DNA of 64,000 nucleotides from Strix aluco (Eukaryota > Chordata > Aves > Strigiformes > Strigidae). Below are positions 1 through 14,079 of the stretch, in pieces; within the stretch, counting starts at the first letter, position 1, and each line of letters begins with the position of its first letter. The stretch spans positions 48,723,642 to 48,787,641 of the forward strand of contig NC_133971.1 in assembly GCF_031877795.1 (NCBI RefSeq), read 5' to 3'. The notes beneath the pieces are model-generated. The model did no database searches, was not told the origin of the DNA, and saw nothing but the letters and a program-made list of their open reading frames with translations. A program made the position numbers and the translations under genes.

Positions 1-2345
1 CAGGACAAAAGCAGGAGACCTATTTCTTATAAACCTTATAAAAAAGGATTAGGGGATGTCTTAATAATTGAGGCAAAAATTCTGGCAAGCATCACCTGAT
101 TTCAAGTTAACAGCATAAATATTAGCAAAAAATATTTAGCATGCATCCCAAGGTGATTAGTGATAAAATACTACAAAAGATTCTCTATGAATCAAAGTGG
201 ATAGTATTCAATATTATTTGAAGAACAGCACTGAAATTTATGTACAGAGACATATCATTTCAAAAAATTGCACAGCCAGCAGAACTAACAAAATTGCCTA
301 TTATTTACTGATTTACTTGATATTATGACCATCACTTCTGAAGTTAAATTTCTTTAAATTTATCGTTCTCCTAAACAAAAAAAAACCCAAAACATTTAAT
401 AAATGCATTGACACTTTTCTACTCCTGCCATGTCAAAAATTATTTTAACAGGCTTCAAATATTATAAATTTAGTTTCTTCTTTCAGGAAAGAAGCTTGAG
501 AAGTGACTTTTACAGTTTCTATTTGAAAAACAATGGAAGAGCGGAATCTAAGTGAAAGTGGCAGATGACTGCAGCAAGTGAGTTGGTTTCAGTCTATGAC
601 TGGAAAAGCTTGTGCTGGTTTTAACACGCATTGCATAAAGCTGTTTCTTAACAGTTCAGATTCCTGGCTTCAAGCTCTCCACTAAGGAAAGCTGTATCAG
701 TCACCAAGTGATTCGTCTCCTTGCACAGTCTCTACAACAAATATATTCATTATTTTGCAAGAGGGCAAACAGCTGCATTTCCTGGAATGTGCTGTAACTA
801 GTCATCTCTACCACCAGGTAATGTTAGCAAAGCTCGATGTATTCAAAACCAAAACTGACATTATCCAAAGGACACTGTAAAATTTCCTTATTATATGGCT
901 GTTGACGAAGTATGCTTCCTTAGAGCTATACTGTGCCAGATGTTGTAGTTGACACAAGGAGGTGTCTTAATTGCTATTCTGAGTTGCTGTTAGAATTTCA
1001 TTCTAGGCTACGCAAATAACTTGTCAGCAGGGTTACAAATTTCCATAATTTCACCTCTGCAAAACAGGTTCCAAATCTACATGTGCTACCCAAGCAAGCA
1101 TGAAAAGGCTGAAGCTGCTTGCTTCCCATGGCTGACAAACAAAAAAGGTGTCCTTGCAAGACAGGAGGTGCATTCCCAGAAGCAGCACCTTCCTAACAAG
1201 ACTATAAAGTGGAACCTGTGAATGTCATAACCCAGGAGTCACTGTCTGTGTTTCTGCACTCAAGCTCTGCTTTACACATAAACGGGAATCATAAGGCAAA
1301 AAAATCCACAAAATAAGTAATACTCATAAAAAATACACAGAACCGATCCAAAAATACATTTTTTCCGAATATAAATTTAAAAACCTATTACTTTAAAAGG
1401 TGTGGTACTCTGCAGTAAACGGTTTCTTTCTTCTAAATGATCTCAACAGATGACACTCTTCTATTTAAAGCTTCCAGAAGTCATATGTAGTTCTGAAAAG
1501 GTTTCACAAAAAATACAAAATTCTTCTACATGTACATGATACCACAAGTCAAAACCCATACAGTAATAACAGAATCTGGAAGTTTAGTAGCTAAAATTTC
1601 ACCAAGTTAAGCCTCATGCAACCTGCATCTTCTTGTGCACTAGCTAGGAATGTCTCCTTTTGGAAAAAGGACTCTATCCCACACACAGGTACACCACTCC
1701 AAACAGGGGAAAATCATAAATATAATCAAATCTTCCTTGAAAATTCTGACTACATCCCAGTGCTGTAAAAGCTGTTGAGGCTGTCACCTGCCACAGTTAA
1801 ATGACCGCTTTCACTGTTCTCACCTCACTTTTCCTTCCTAGAAGATTAAGGCCATGCATTGCTTTTCATAAAATTAAGCATACTTGCCCTGAAAATAATA
1901 CAGACTAGCAGGTTTTAAAGTAAAATAAGTTGTGACTTTCATTACAAGGCCTTTCTTTTTGGAACCAGCTATTGCCCACCTGTAACATTTTAGCCGCACG
2001 GGATAAGGACTGAGGTGGGAACTGTAAATATATTCACAAGCATGCATAGGGAAAATTAGAAAACATAAGGTGTTTTGTACTTTCTTCGTTATGATAAAGC
2101 GCCTATGAAAACAGCTTAAACAATCAGACAGCTCCTGTGTATTTTCAACTCCAGAATAAATAAACTATCTATAATGTACCACTTAATACTGTCCATGAAA
2201 ACAAAGAATTCTCAGTTCATATTCTGTACTTACAAGTATTAGAAATATGCAAAAATTATATTTGGACTTCTAAATACTAAATAAGGACACCTAAGAGTAC
2301 TAAACAAGATTAAGGGAAATCCCAGCAAAACCATGTTAGGATAAA
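1..2345. other. Non-coding, probably intron of the minus-strand neighbour
   Basis: Unique AT-rich sequence with only short chance open frames. Nothing was recognised. Confidence 0.55.
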
Positions 2346-3027
2346 AGAGAAGGACTTAGGGATACCAGTGGATGAAAACTTGGACACATGCCAGCAATGT
2401 GTGCTTGCAGCCCAGAAAGCCAACTGTATCATTGGCTGCATCAAGAGAAGTGTGGCCAGCAGGTCGAGGGAGGTGATTACCCCCCTCTACTTGGCTCTTG
2501 TGAGACCCTACCTGGAGTACTGTGTCCAGCTCTGGAGCCCCCAACAGAAGGAGGACATGGACCTGTTGGAGTGGGTCCGAGATAGGGCCACAAAAACGGT
2601 CAGAGGGCTGGGACACCTCTCCTATGAAAAAAGGCTGAGAGAGTTGGGGTTGTTCAGTTGGGAGAAAAGAAGGCTTTAGGGAAGCCTTTTTCTGGCCTTC
2701 CAGTACTTAAATAGGGCTTATATGAAAGACAGAGAGAGACTTTTTACCAGAGCCTCTAGTGATAGGACAAAGGGTAACAGTTTTAAAGTAAAAGAGGTTT
2801 AGATTAGATATAAGGAAGACATTCTTTATGATGAGAGTGGTGAGGCACTGGAACAGGCTGCCCAGAGAAGCTGTGGATGCCCCCTCCCTGAAGTGTTCAA
2901 GGTCTGGCTGGATGGGACTTCGAGAGCAAGCTGACCTAGTGAAAGATGTCCCTGCCCATGGCAGGGCAGTTGGACCTAGATGATCTTTGAAGGTCCCTTC
3001 CAACCCAAACCATTCTACAAGTCTGAT
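2346..3027 (+). mobile_element. CR1 LINE, 3' fragment
   Basis: About 680 bp matching the 3' end of avian CR1. It encodes the tail of the ORF2 product (including [20 protein letters not shown] and [18 protein letters not shown], open over 2,368-2,679). The 3' UTR follows (GGCACTGGAACAGGCTGCCC, then GAAGGTCCCTTCCAACCC), ending near 3,027 in the degenerate ATTCTACAA/GTCTGAT terminal repeat. It is 5'-truncated, as usual for CR1, and cannot move by itself. Confidence 0.93.
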
Positions 3028-6000
3028 AAAAATGGGAGCACACAGTCAAGGGAATAAAAAAAGAATGATACGATGCTGCAATTATCTCTATACTAGGCAT
3101 TATCAAAAAAAAAAAAATCAGGGTTAAAGTTTTGCTAAACAAATATTTAGAGTTAAGAATGTCAATGCAGAGTCTGAATATCTTGAGCAACTTTCTTCAG
3201 TCCTATAGTGATAGATTAACAGAACAGAGGAAAAAAAATTAATTTTTGAGAAGCAATTTACCATGTGGTCCCAAGCACTGAAAAGCTTTAATCACAGTAA
3301 TTTCTGTATGTTATTAATGGAGCAGAGAATTCTGTTCAGATATACTACACTTACTCAGTGTATGTGTAACTGTATGCAGCTATTACAGAGAAACGTAGAG
3401 AAACCTGTCTGGATTTGGCACTCTGCAAAAAAAAAAAAAAAAAATCACGAGAAGATATATGAATCGTAGGGAGAAAGACAAATTTTAAAGCACCTTGCAT
3501 TTAATGAATCAATTCAATAAACAACCATTCAAACCAGGTGTCTTGAGAAATATTCCTGTGTATAACAAGGTTTTACTTTGTATGAATTACCTCTTAAACT
3601 TTGTATAAAAATGGATGTGTGTTATGGAGGAAAACTATCTCAAATTATACTCATGATCAAATATTACCAGTTATTGAAAACTCCTCATCTAAATGAATGC
3701 AAAACACAATAGAAATCAAGTACTTATTTTTGGCAATGTGGAAGGAAGTTTTATCCAAACAGAAAAGTCAGAACTCTTCCACTCATGTCGAGCAAAAGGA
3801 GCTTAAAACTTCACAAAGAATGCTTTCCCCCACCAGACTGTTTTCAGCTTGGTTGAATTTGTTAAAAACAGACAACACCTCAACATCCGTAAACATATTT
3901 ACCTTGGATCACATAACCAGTTCTATAGCCACAAGCAGTAATTCACTTACACACCTCTACTGTCAATAAAGTATTTTGTGTACTCAAAGAGGAACCCATT
4001 TTCCCTTTGTTACGATTATTTCTTAGTGGGTCATCTCAGGCTGCTTTCGTCTTGCACTATTCAAGTATCTCCAGGGGTTTTCTAGAGGAGAAGAGCTCGG
4101 GAGATAAGACTTTAGTACAAGTCCTGTATGGAAGGATCACACAAACAAGAGGAACTCCAAAACGCTCTAATCAGAGTAAACATTTACATGTATACATGTA
4201 CATGTATAGTGCCAGAGGTACTACAAGAATAGATGGGTGTAAAATTCATTAGTTTACTTCCTTTAGAGCACTGAAAAAAAAGAGGGTACTAAGGGAGCAG
4301 GCAAGTTATTGCCTGAAGTCTTTCCACAGTTTTTGAATTTCATCTTCTTATTTCGCTAGCTTATGTTAGAATAACTTCAGTAGTTTATCTTTCTGTTTTC
4401 TCTGTTGTTAAGCTGGGCTGCCAAAATATCATTGCTCTAAGTTTTTTCCTAAACTACACAGATTTGTGAACGGCCTCAGGATTCCCATTTTAAATATCAG
4501 AACTACTCCATCAATGCCTGCTTACAGCTAAAAATTAAATTATGTATAAATACCACACCTTGAAATAATTTTAAAGAAAAAAAAGGTTATGTTTTCAAAG
4601 CACTTGACCAACTTTTATTCGCTCAAAACAATCTTGCATTGAAAGTTTCCTATCAAGATTCAGATCCAAAAGAGGAGTTAGTTTTGCTATAAGGTGCCAC
4701 ACATATTACACAATAACTGCTGCACAATAATCGCACTCATGCAATATTTCCTATTTCAATCCTTACTGTGTTCAGCTGAAGTTTTCAGATACAGGTGCAT
4801 AACTTTTGGAACATGATCACCTGGCGCTGTGCTCTGCTGGCTCAGCACAAGCCAAGAGTCCCAGAAGTCGGAAGTAACAGGAGTTGTGGGAGCTGGTCAC
4901 ACGCAGATGCACCCCACCATCCTGTCATCACCCACCATACATCTCTATCTTCTTTCATGTGGGTATGTTCCTAAAACTGTTATCAGACAAAATGGATGCT
5001 CCAGCTATCAAATCAACTATACATAGATAAAACACTTGTATGTCAAGTTCTGAGAGCTAGTTACTCTACCACCATGCTATTTGGACAGCCATAGCAACAG
5101 AGGCACCAGCCAGGGAAATACCATCAAACTGTTTGCAAGTTATTTGCTCCTCAGGCAGATGCATTTATATGATCCTGTCTTCAGCTGCTCGTAAAGAACT
5201 GTAATGCCAAACAAAGGTGACCGGTACTGGTGACTTGAACAAGTGGTCAAAGATACTCTGTGGCCATATGTGGAGAATAGAGTGGACTACATCACAATGC
5301 GCTTTTTAATTGCAAATTCTAGCAGGGTCCAACAGGTCTTTTTGTATGTTCAGTTTTGGAGAAAGTTATTATTTTCCTAGTACTTTCTTTCAATAAAAGG
5401 GGTAAAGAGTGGGATGGGGGTTGTCCAGAGTACAAGATTTCCCCAGCTCTGACTATGAAGGGCTTCTGCTAGCAGGATGCATAGCTTTCAGCAAGCAGCA
5501 CTTGCTCCGTAGCTTGAAAATAATAATTACAACATGGTCTTGTTTAAGGCATAAACAAGTTTAAGGCATGTTATTTTCAGGGTTACACTGCAGCAACACT
5601 AAGCACCTGAACAAATTGCTTCCAAATTAGTCAGTAGCATTGCCCTTGAGGGAACTTCAGTTGAATTTACCTGAGCAGAAGAAATTGAGCAATGGTCACC
5701 ACTCTTCAAACCATCTGTGTAGCATCAATTGACAAAAGGTTTATTTCCCTCAGTTGTGCAGCATAACCTCAGATTTGTACTTTGTCAGCTACCTGAATAC
5801 AGAAGACACAAATACCCCTGTCTGATACCAGAGCATTACTAACCATAACTGAAGGACAGTTACTCCGGGTAGATAACCAGAATCTCGTGTCATGCGTGAG
5901 GGTTTTGCAAGGCACTTTACGTGATGCACCTGTCCCCCTGCAGGCCACCCCCAGAAGATGTGGGCTGCCCACAACAGTTGGGGTACACTGGGTGCTTCTG

Positions 6001-9000
6001 GACATGGAGTGCATCCCTATGGTCCAAGGCACCATGTCGGCTACCGACCCTCACAAGAGCCATGCCCCAGTTGTGAGCTTTAATTAATGGTACAGATGGG
6101 GGTCTGACAGCTTTTCTTCATGCAAGTGTGCGTGCTCTAAACCCAGCAAGCCTTCAACACATTTTTACCATGGTGAAATGCCCTGAACTGTTTTCAGCTC
6201 ATATCCACCCAAAACAGAAATAGTATCTGGAAAAGCTTTGGTTCACTGACTGTACCACTTTTTGATAGCAAGCCATTAGATCACCGAGCACAGAAAACAA
6301 CTGCACTGCCAAATAGTTTCAGACTGTCACGCTGGGTATCTAAACCACTTCTTACGTAGCAGGAAGAGGCTTTAAAAAAGACTTCTGCCTCGCACTGTTG
6401 TAAAGTGTTTTAATTAGCTTTAGGTTACTTTATTATGGTATCATCCAGCAATTCATGTTAAGAAAAAATGTTTTTTTAAAGGTCTCACATTTTAAAACAA
6501 GTGATTAGAAAATGAGTATGCTGAAATACTGAGAAACTTCTAAAAAACTACAGGTAACAAAAAACACCTTACACAAAGCTTACTGGAAAACATAAGCAAA
6601 CAATCAGTGTTTAGGGATGCCAGACGAGATGGGCAGCACTGTACAAACCGCAGTTAATAGTAAGGGCCATGTCCTATGCTCTTCATCTTTTGATGTCACC
6701 TAGAACACGTTTTCAACAGATTTTTTTTTTTTTTTTTAATAATCCAAACTTCTGGTACTCTCTCCTATTCAGCCTAATATCTGAAGCAGAAGAAATGTAT
6801 AAACTGCCAATCATCTGAGATTACATTTGAAGACCTTACAGGAATAAATAAAAATGTACACAGTATTTTATTGCCTATCACTGACTTCACATTCAGTACT
6901 CCTCCTCATCTATTCCCCAGTTATCCTCCTGGTATTAACAACAAAGTGCACATTTCAAGTGACATTAAGCTCTCCACCTGCATATTCAAAACCACTTGTA
7001 CAGCAAATACTGCTAGCAAATCTGCACAAAAGCATTCGGTCGCAATCAGCATACTTTCTGCATCATTGACCAGTACGGTGTTTTGCACACCAGTACAACA
7101 CAAATTCATAGCTTGGATTACACAGATTTCTCTACCATTCAAAGATTAATCACATTTCCACTATTATCCAATGCTACATGTAACTTTCAATAAGTTTTCA
7201 AAAGCTCCAAGCAAAAACGGATTTGCAGATTTCTTTTTCTTTAACAAGAGATTAATTAATACACCAAAATACTACAACAAACGTTTTAATGGATAAGAAA
7301 TTAAGTGGATGTCCCTGGAAACAATCAACTGAAGTCACATAAAGTAGCAGGTAAGATCTTGATATTAAATTCAAGGAAATACAGAAGTATCATATAAACT
7401 GTTTCTAGAATGACATCTTCAAACAAGAAACAATTCCACCTACCAATATGTTGTCAATACAGGGGGAAAAAAAGGGCTGGGAGCTAAAAAAAAAAAGTAT
7501 CAAGATTTCCATTACATGGTTTATAGTAACAGATCTGTATTATCTTATTTCATTATTTCATCAGATGGGAGGCTAAAGCATTCTTTCATTTATCCACATT
7601 GTTATTAACATTAAATACTACTCAGTGATACAAGAAAAGAAAACTGTAGTCAAACAAACAAAAAAAAAAATAGCTTTCCCTCAGTGTGTTTAAATTATTC
7701 TGAAACTGCTGGAAACCTCAGAAAGATGTTCAGAAAAACATTGCTACACTCATCCTGAATCCACTTGAGACTTCAGCAAGGGATATCCCTATAAACGAAC
7801 CTCACGTAATTTATATAATTGCTTTTATTAACTTAAAAGAAGTTATGGGGGGGAAAATATGAAATATTAAACCTGTTATCCCACCAGTGAAGACCTGCCC
7901 TTTAGCTGAAATGCAAGAGTCAGTTTGCATCACAATGCTGACAAAATAAAACAACACAGCTTCTTGATTTTGTTACATAAAAATGTGGTGATGATTTTTG
8001 TTACATAAAAATTTCAAGACAGCACAGATACAAAAGTCCTTCAGCTGTATTATTCCATATTTCACTGTACTAATAGCCATATCTAAACAGTTAAAGATAA
8101 ATGTTATCAACTGCTTTATTCTAACTTGACTTGCAAAGTTTTGAACAGCTAAGCAAACTTCAAGGCTCCTAAAATAAGCTCAGCTTTGTCTCTCTTGCTC
8201 TACCCTCCATTTACATTCTTCTCTTCCCTGCATCTTATGCAAAAGGCTTCTACTTTTTAATCTCATAAAAAGCATAATTAAGTTCCACATGCCATTAACC
8301 CCCCCCCAGCTGTTTACAAAATCATTCCAATCATGCCAAAAAGATAACACAGCTAAAAGTGCTAGCAATACTATGAGAAAGACCAAGTCTAGACTACTTG
8401 AGAGACAGGTTTTATGTCTGGAATCCCAAATGCTACAAGTTGGAGGCCCAACAGCAGCAAATTACTTTCCTCAATGTAAACTCAACAACAAAAATATATC
8501 AAGGATGTAAAGCTCTAAGTAGGTTGGCAAGGTATTCTCAGAAGGGGATTTTTTTTTTTTTAATAAAACAGTTCTGCAGTTAGCAGTCATGAAGACAGTA
8601 CTATACACAGCAGGATTAGATAAAATGTTAATATCAATAGTTATTGACTATAAAACATGAAGATGACGGGAATTTTTAAAAAAAATATTTGCTGAACAAT
8701 TTTTGTTTCACCTTGTAAAGAAGCTGAAGTGCTGCTGATAAAATGCAGAGTTTTTGTTCCCAATTGAGGAGGTAGGATGTGTGATGAGGTGAAGGTGGGC
8801 AAAGGTTCCTCCACAGGACTTGGAAATTACTTTAATACACTAAATAAAATAGGCTAAGCAAATATACAAAACAAGTTACTAAAAAGTGGAAGGATATCAT
8901 GAATAAACACATCTCTAATTATGAATACTCTAAATTGTCTTAACAGTCAGGGCGTAATTACAGGCTATTTAACTAGACTTACCTTATCTAGGTTTTTTAT

Positions 9001-12000
9001 GCCTGTGCATACTTGCCACTTGGAGAGTACCTTCTGCAGCAGATGAGTCAGAAAGTCACAGGTATCTTCCAGTACCCACTAGTATTTCTGTACAACATTC
9101 TGAAACCAGAGTATCTAAACAATCCAAAAATCTACAGTGTTTTGTGAGACATGGAAGGTATGGTTTTGCTATAGATTTCATATTAGTTAACCACAATATA
9201 CCAGAGAGAGCTCTAAAAACTGACTGCTTCATATAAAACTGTGATGCTTTATTAGTAGTAATTAACATAGCAGCAACATCCTCTTCGTTCCTCAAAGCAA
9301 AGCAGCACCAAAAACCGCTTCATAACTATTTGTACAAAAATAACAATAGAATGCTTTCAATAAATCAAGAGGCAGCTATTTACTTTGGACATTGTAACAA
9401 GCAAGTTGAATCATATTTTAGGAGCATTTTGCTATTTATGTCCAGTGACACCAGTGACTCTGTTACGTCTTAGATTTCTGAAGAACTGGTGAAAGCAGGA
9501 AGTTAAGGTTTTGTTTCTTTTAGGACTGAGTGACAGCAGCGATGCATTTACAACTGGAGTGCTAGCTAGCACACCCACCCAACAGACTTCTGACACAAAC
9601 CGCTCCTCATCACCTGAAAACTACTTTTAATATATTTTTTTCAGGATTTCCAGATTAACTTCCAGAACTTCAGCTGTATCTATAGGTAAAATAAGTTTTT
9701 CAAGCAAGTCTAATATTCTGCACTAATGCCAACATACTTTTGAAAGCTCAGTACTACCCATCAAATTAGAAGTGGCTGACACTGCTATATGGGAATTGTG
9801 TCCAAAATAGAAAGAATTCGGATAGAAACCAAAGGGTAATTCACCTTCATGGAGAATCAAAGTGGTCACAGACATCATTTTTCCCAATGAATCATGGAAA
9901 TGTGGTAGCATTTTGTTTGACAAACACTTTAGCATGTCTTTGAATAAAATTATCTCTTTCTTAAACATTTTTTTCCCTAACAGAGAAAAATTTCCTTCGC
10001 CTTCCTGAATAACTTATTATTTTATTACTTAAAATGTCTTTCAAGACAGACAGTTTTATGACGTTATCTGTGCATCATATGCATGCTGGAGAGGATAGAG
10101 GGCTTGAAAATCACTTACTGGTAACTAGAGGACACGGACACAAAGCCCATTGGTGACATACACCTCCTCCAGGTGATTTAACAGCTGTCACTCATGGTCA
10201 GACATGTTTCCAAATAACTACCATTAGCAATGACTGCACCCAGACCGATTTCCGTAGGATAATACTACTGTAGTCTTCATTGCATTGTTTCATAAATTAG
10301 AAGAAAATGCTGGGGTTTGACATGTCTAGTTTTGTTGATCCTATAATACAAATTGAACTTCAAAACTAGGCATTTAAAAATACCCAACCCTATTTCTGGG
10401 AGAAAAATGAGATTTTGGATTAAGCCAGGCATATTTAATACTGAAATTCACCTACTAGGAGATACGCTTTTAGTTAATGAGAAAGCATTGAAAGAAATGC
10501 AGATTTTGGTACTGGTATCTTCTGGATTTAATCCTAAACATACATCTTATTAATTCACCAATGCCAACTAATGGTTTTATCATCTAAAAGGCATGTAACA
10601 CCTCTGAAGTCCCTGCAAGATTTGCTCAAGCGTTGAGACACTTCATTTTCACCATGTGGGATTCTAAAGAGAAACAGAACTGAAATTAAATTAAGGAATA
10701 ACTTTAACTTGCATCATTTAAAGGGCATGCATGTTGTTTGATAGTCCATCTCATACAGCCACCTTACTAAATTCAAGGCTGCTGCAGAGATCCCAGGGAC
10801 CACCACAGTGAAAAAAAGAAAAAGAAAGAAGTGAGGTTTTGGCTCCAAGTGACAGTGTCCATGATCAGTTCAGAAAACAGCACCTGAAGTACAGGATTAT
10901 CAGCTTCTAATTTAAATCATCTATTCTGTACTCTTCCCCTTCTTTGAGACTTGTTAGAGATACTAATGAAACAGGCATGTGCTACTGCTCTGCAAATTAC
11001 AGGGCACAGAGCTCATACTTCTCAGTGGGGGTAAGGTCAGTCTATCTTCAAGTTAAAAAAAGACATTCTGGTTTGAGCAAAGCATTACTGAAGAGAGAGT
11101 GTAGAAATGCTGAGTGAAACTTCTTGCTCACTTGCTTAACTGACAAAACGCCATCTTAACTTCTACTTGACCACACAAAACATTTATTCTGGGTCTTATG
11201 ATCTGAAGATGCTGGAGGCATAAGGGAAAAAAAACCCATAACTAATTTCAAGCCATTCTCAGTTTCTTTGGTTCTGAAGCCAATGTGAAATAGAGGACTA
11301 GATTTTCTGCTACATTACAGTTGAAAAATGTTGCAGACATTTCTAATACAGATAAAATAGACAACACAGCTGCTCATGGCTGTGAGCATATACCCACAAA
11401 AAAATCCCAAACCAACCCTAAAATGTCCTTAAGTTACTTTGCCATTAAATCATCAGCTCCTGGAGTACCATATTCTGTGTATTGATACTCCAAACAACAG
11501 ACAAGAGTACTAGAATTTCTTAAATTGACATATATATCACCAGAATATGTCTTGATGCTTGTTCAAGATACAGGCAAAGTATACCTTGTATACAATGTGA
11601 GAAAATTCTTCCTCAATACTTAATTTTCTGTTAAATTTTGTTTTGTTCATCAGATCAGCCTGATCCGCAAAACCTAACTTAAACAAAGCATAAGAAATTT
11701 GTTGGTGGGGGAAGATGAAAGTAGTTTAAATGATCTACCTAAAGGTGGGAAAATACAAGAAATGACAAGAAACATAGCTACAAAGGAATAAAAAAAAAAA
11801 AAAAAAAAGGAAGCAAAGTACAGTCCAAATGCCTTGTATTATATCTCTGTGATGTTAGAAGCTATAACCAAATTCACCCAGCCAGTAGTCAAAGCTACTA
11901 CCAACCATTTAGATTAAGCAGGTAATTTAAGTGGATATATCCAACGTTAAGACCATGACAAATATCACTTAGTAACTTCTTTTTCCCTTTTTATCTTTCT

Positions 12001-14079
12001 ACTGTCCGTGTATAAGCATTAATAAGGGAAATTCTAGGCCAAAACCTCTGTTAAGGGGTAAACTCAAGAGTGAACATCTACAACCCGGAAGAAAATTCAT
12101 CATAAAGATGTAACTTCTCTCAAACCAGCTACTGTTTACATACCATACTTTGTTATTCAGTACTTCTGTTATTTGTATAAAAAAATAATTTGTAGAGTTT
12201 AAAGATTATTAGCCATTTTGGTGTCCATCATTTGGAGAACTCGTCCTGATGTACTGAGATAAGAAGTTGACAAAAGGTGGGGATTTCTCAACCATTTGAT
12301 TATTTCCTCAGCCATCTGAAGCAGCAATTTTTATTCTTTACCTAGCAGCAAGTATTTAAAGAAAACTCAAAACAGGCAAATTAAGCCACAAAGTAGACTG
12401 AAATCTAGGTTTAGTCAGATTAGGCTAGTTACTATTTAACGGAAATGAGCAGCTTCCTGTTGTCAGGGCAAACAACGAGCAACTTCCATTTCAAGCCTCA
12501 GTGTTTTGTGCTCCTGCTAAGATCTGCGCCATAACTTTTATTTTGATAATATTCCATGTGAAATTTGCTTCCAGGTTAAATAAAAATAAGCATTTAATTA
12601 TACTAGAACATTTTAGATCCTTCTTCTTGCTTCTAAGCACGTTCCAAGTTCACCAGATTTTGTCTTGGACTTCCTTCCACTGCAAAACTCTTTTTCTCAC
12701 TGGATTTCTTTCCCTATCAATTCCTGTTTAGAGCCTCAGCAAACCTTTATGTGGTTTGACAAACAGCTGACGATTCCCATCTCTTGGAAAATAGACTTCT
12801 GGGATGAAGCAGTGAGGAACATCCAAACGTCCTCCTAATACTGGAGTAGCTCATTCCCTTGAGGATGTTTTTTTCTCCTCCTCATTACAATGTTTTAAAT
12901 GAGGCAAAGGTAAAAATATATCTTGTTCATGTAACATGCAGTACATCCATCATGTGCTTGTTTAAGTTAAAACTTGGGGATCTGCAAACACATGATGATA
13001 CATTTTTGCACTATTAATATACGGCAACAATATAAGCAGGATGATGAGGAAGGGAATGCATTTAGCCTAATTTCAGGTTATAATATCTCAGACTTGCACT
13101 GTCTCCAAAGTTTATTAAAAGGTTCATTAATCACTGTGAGGTAGAAATAATCAGAAACTTCCACCCCAAAGAAATAAAGATTCACACCAAAAGCCATTAA
13201 ATGGAAGCTATAAGCAGTACACAGCATCAATGGTTTTTCCTATGTTTTTAAACAACATCCACCTATCTAATGTCTCTCCCACCACAGGAACAGCGTGCAG
13301 AACCAGGACTTGGTCTAGGCACAGTGCCTTCCTGGGCACGGCACAGCCTGACTTGTGCTGCCCCTGCAATACCCACCTTGGGTCTCCCAACAGAGAACAG
13401 TAACTGCATCTCACAGTGATACCCACAAGTGATTAAGTTCAGACCAGCGATACTTTTCAGACCAGACCTGTGGTCTGTAGCAACCAAACAGCTAGTCTGC
13501 TGTCGCAAGGGCTGCAAGCACTTGGCTCTGCTATCAGCGCTCTTTCACAGCAAATTTCCTATTTAGAGATGACAAGAGATAAGCAGAGCTCGCAGCAGTC
13601 AACCCAGGCAGGGATTGCAATCGACAGCTCCTCATCTGGTGTATCTGACTGCTCGGAGTTTTGACCGGGCAGTTTGTAACATGAGTAGTTTCACTAGTCA
13701 GTTACGCAAAATAATCTGTAAAGGAGCATAACTGAAACAAGACACATGCATCCTTTGGACTGCATTTTGCTTTACCAGTGTGAACGAGTTGTCAAGTAAG
13801 ACTGCAAACGTGCACCTCTAGAGACACAGGTTTCCAAAAAGGTTTCCAAAAAGGAAAGCCCACACTGAACCATGATCTCTCTTATTTAATTAGCAGTATG
13901 TAAATAAGATACAAACTAATTTCACTGGCAGAATTTTTGCTAGTAGTATTTCAAAACCAAACTCATGTATCCCAGAAAAGTTTGTCTTTTACCAGCACCA
14001 TGCAGAGTTCATCTGCATTACCACACTTGTTGCCTCTGCCTCAAGAGCCAAAGCTCTGTTTTGTGCGTGCTCAAGCACA
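3028..14079. other. Non-coding, probably intron 1 of TNFAIP8-like gene
   Basis: Eleven kb of AT-rich sequence with A/T homopolymers (for example around 3,427-3,443, 6,720-6,738 and 11,791-11,808), a 14-bp palindrome at 4,186-4,199 and a short tandem duplication near 13,828-13,853. No exon or known repeat was seen. The TNFAIP8 main coding exon would be a roughly 180-codon frame and is absent. Confidence 0.55.

Noticed and set aside
13470..13664. 64-codon Ser/Gln-rich plus-strand frame
   Set aside because: Short, with an opposing frame of similar length, no splice context and no known family.
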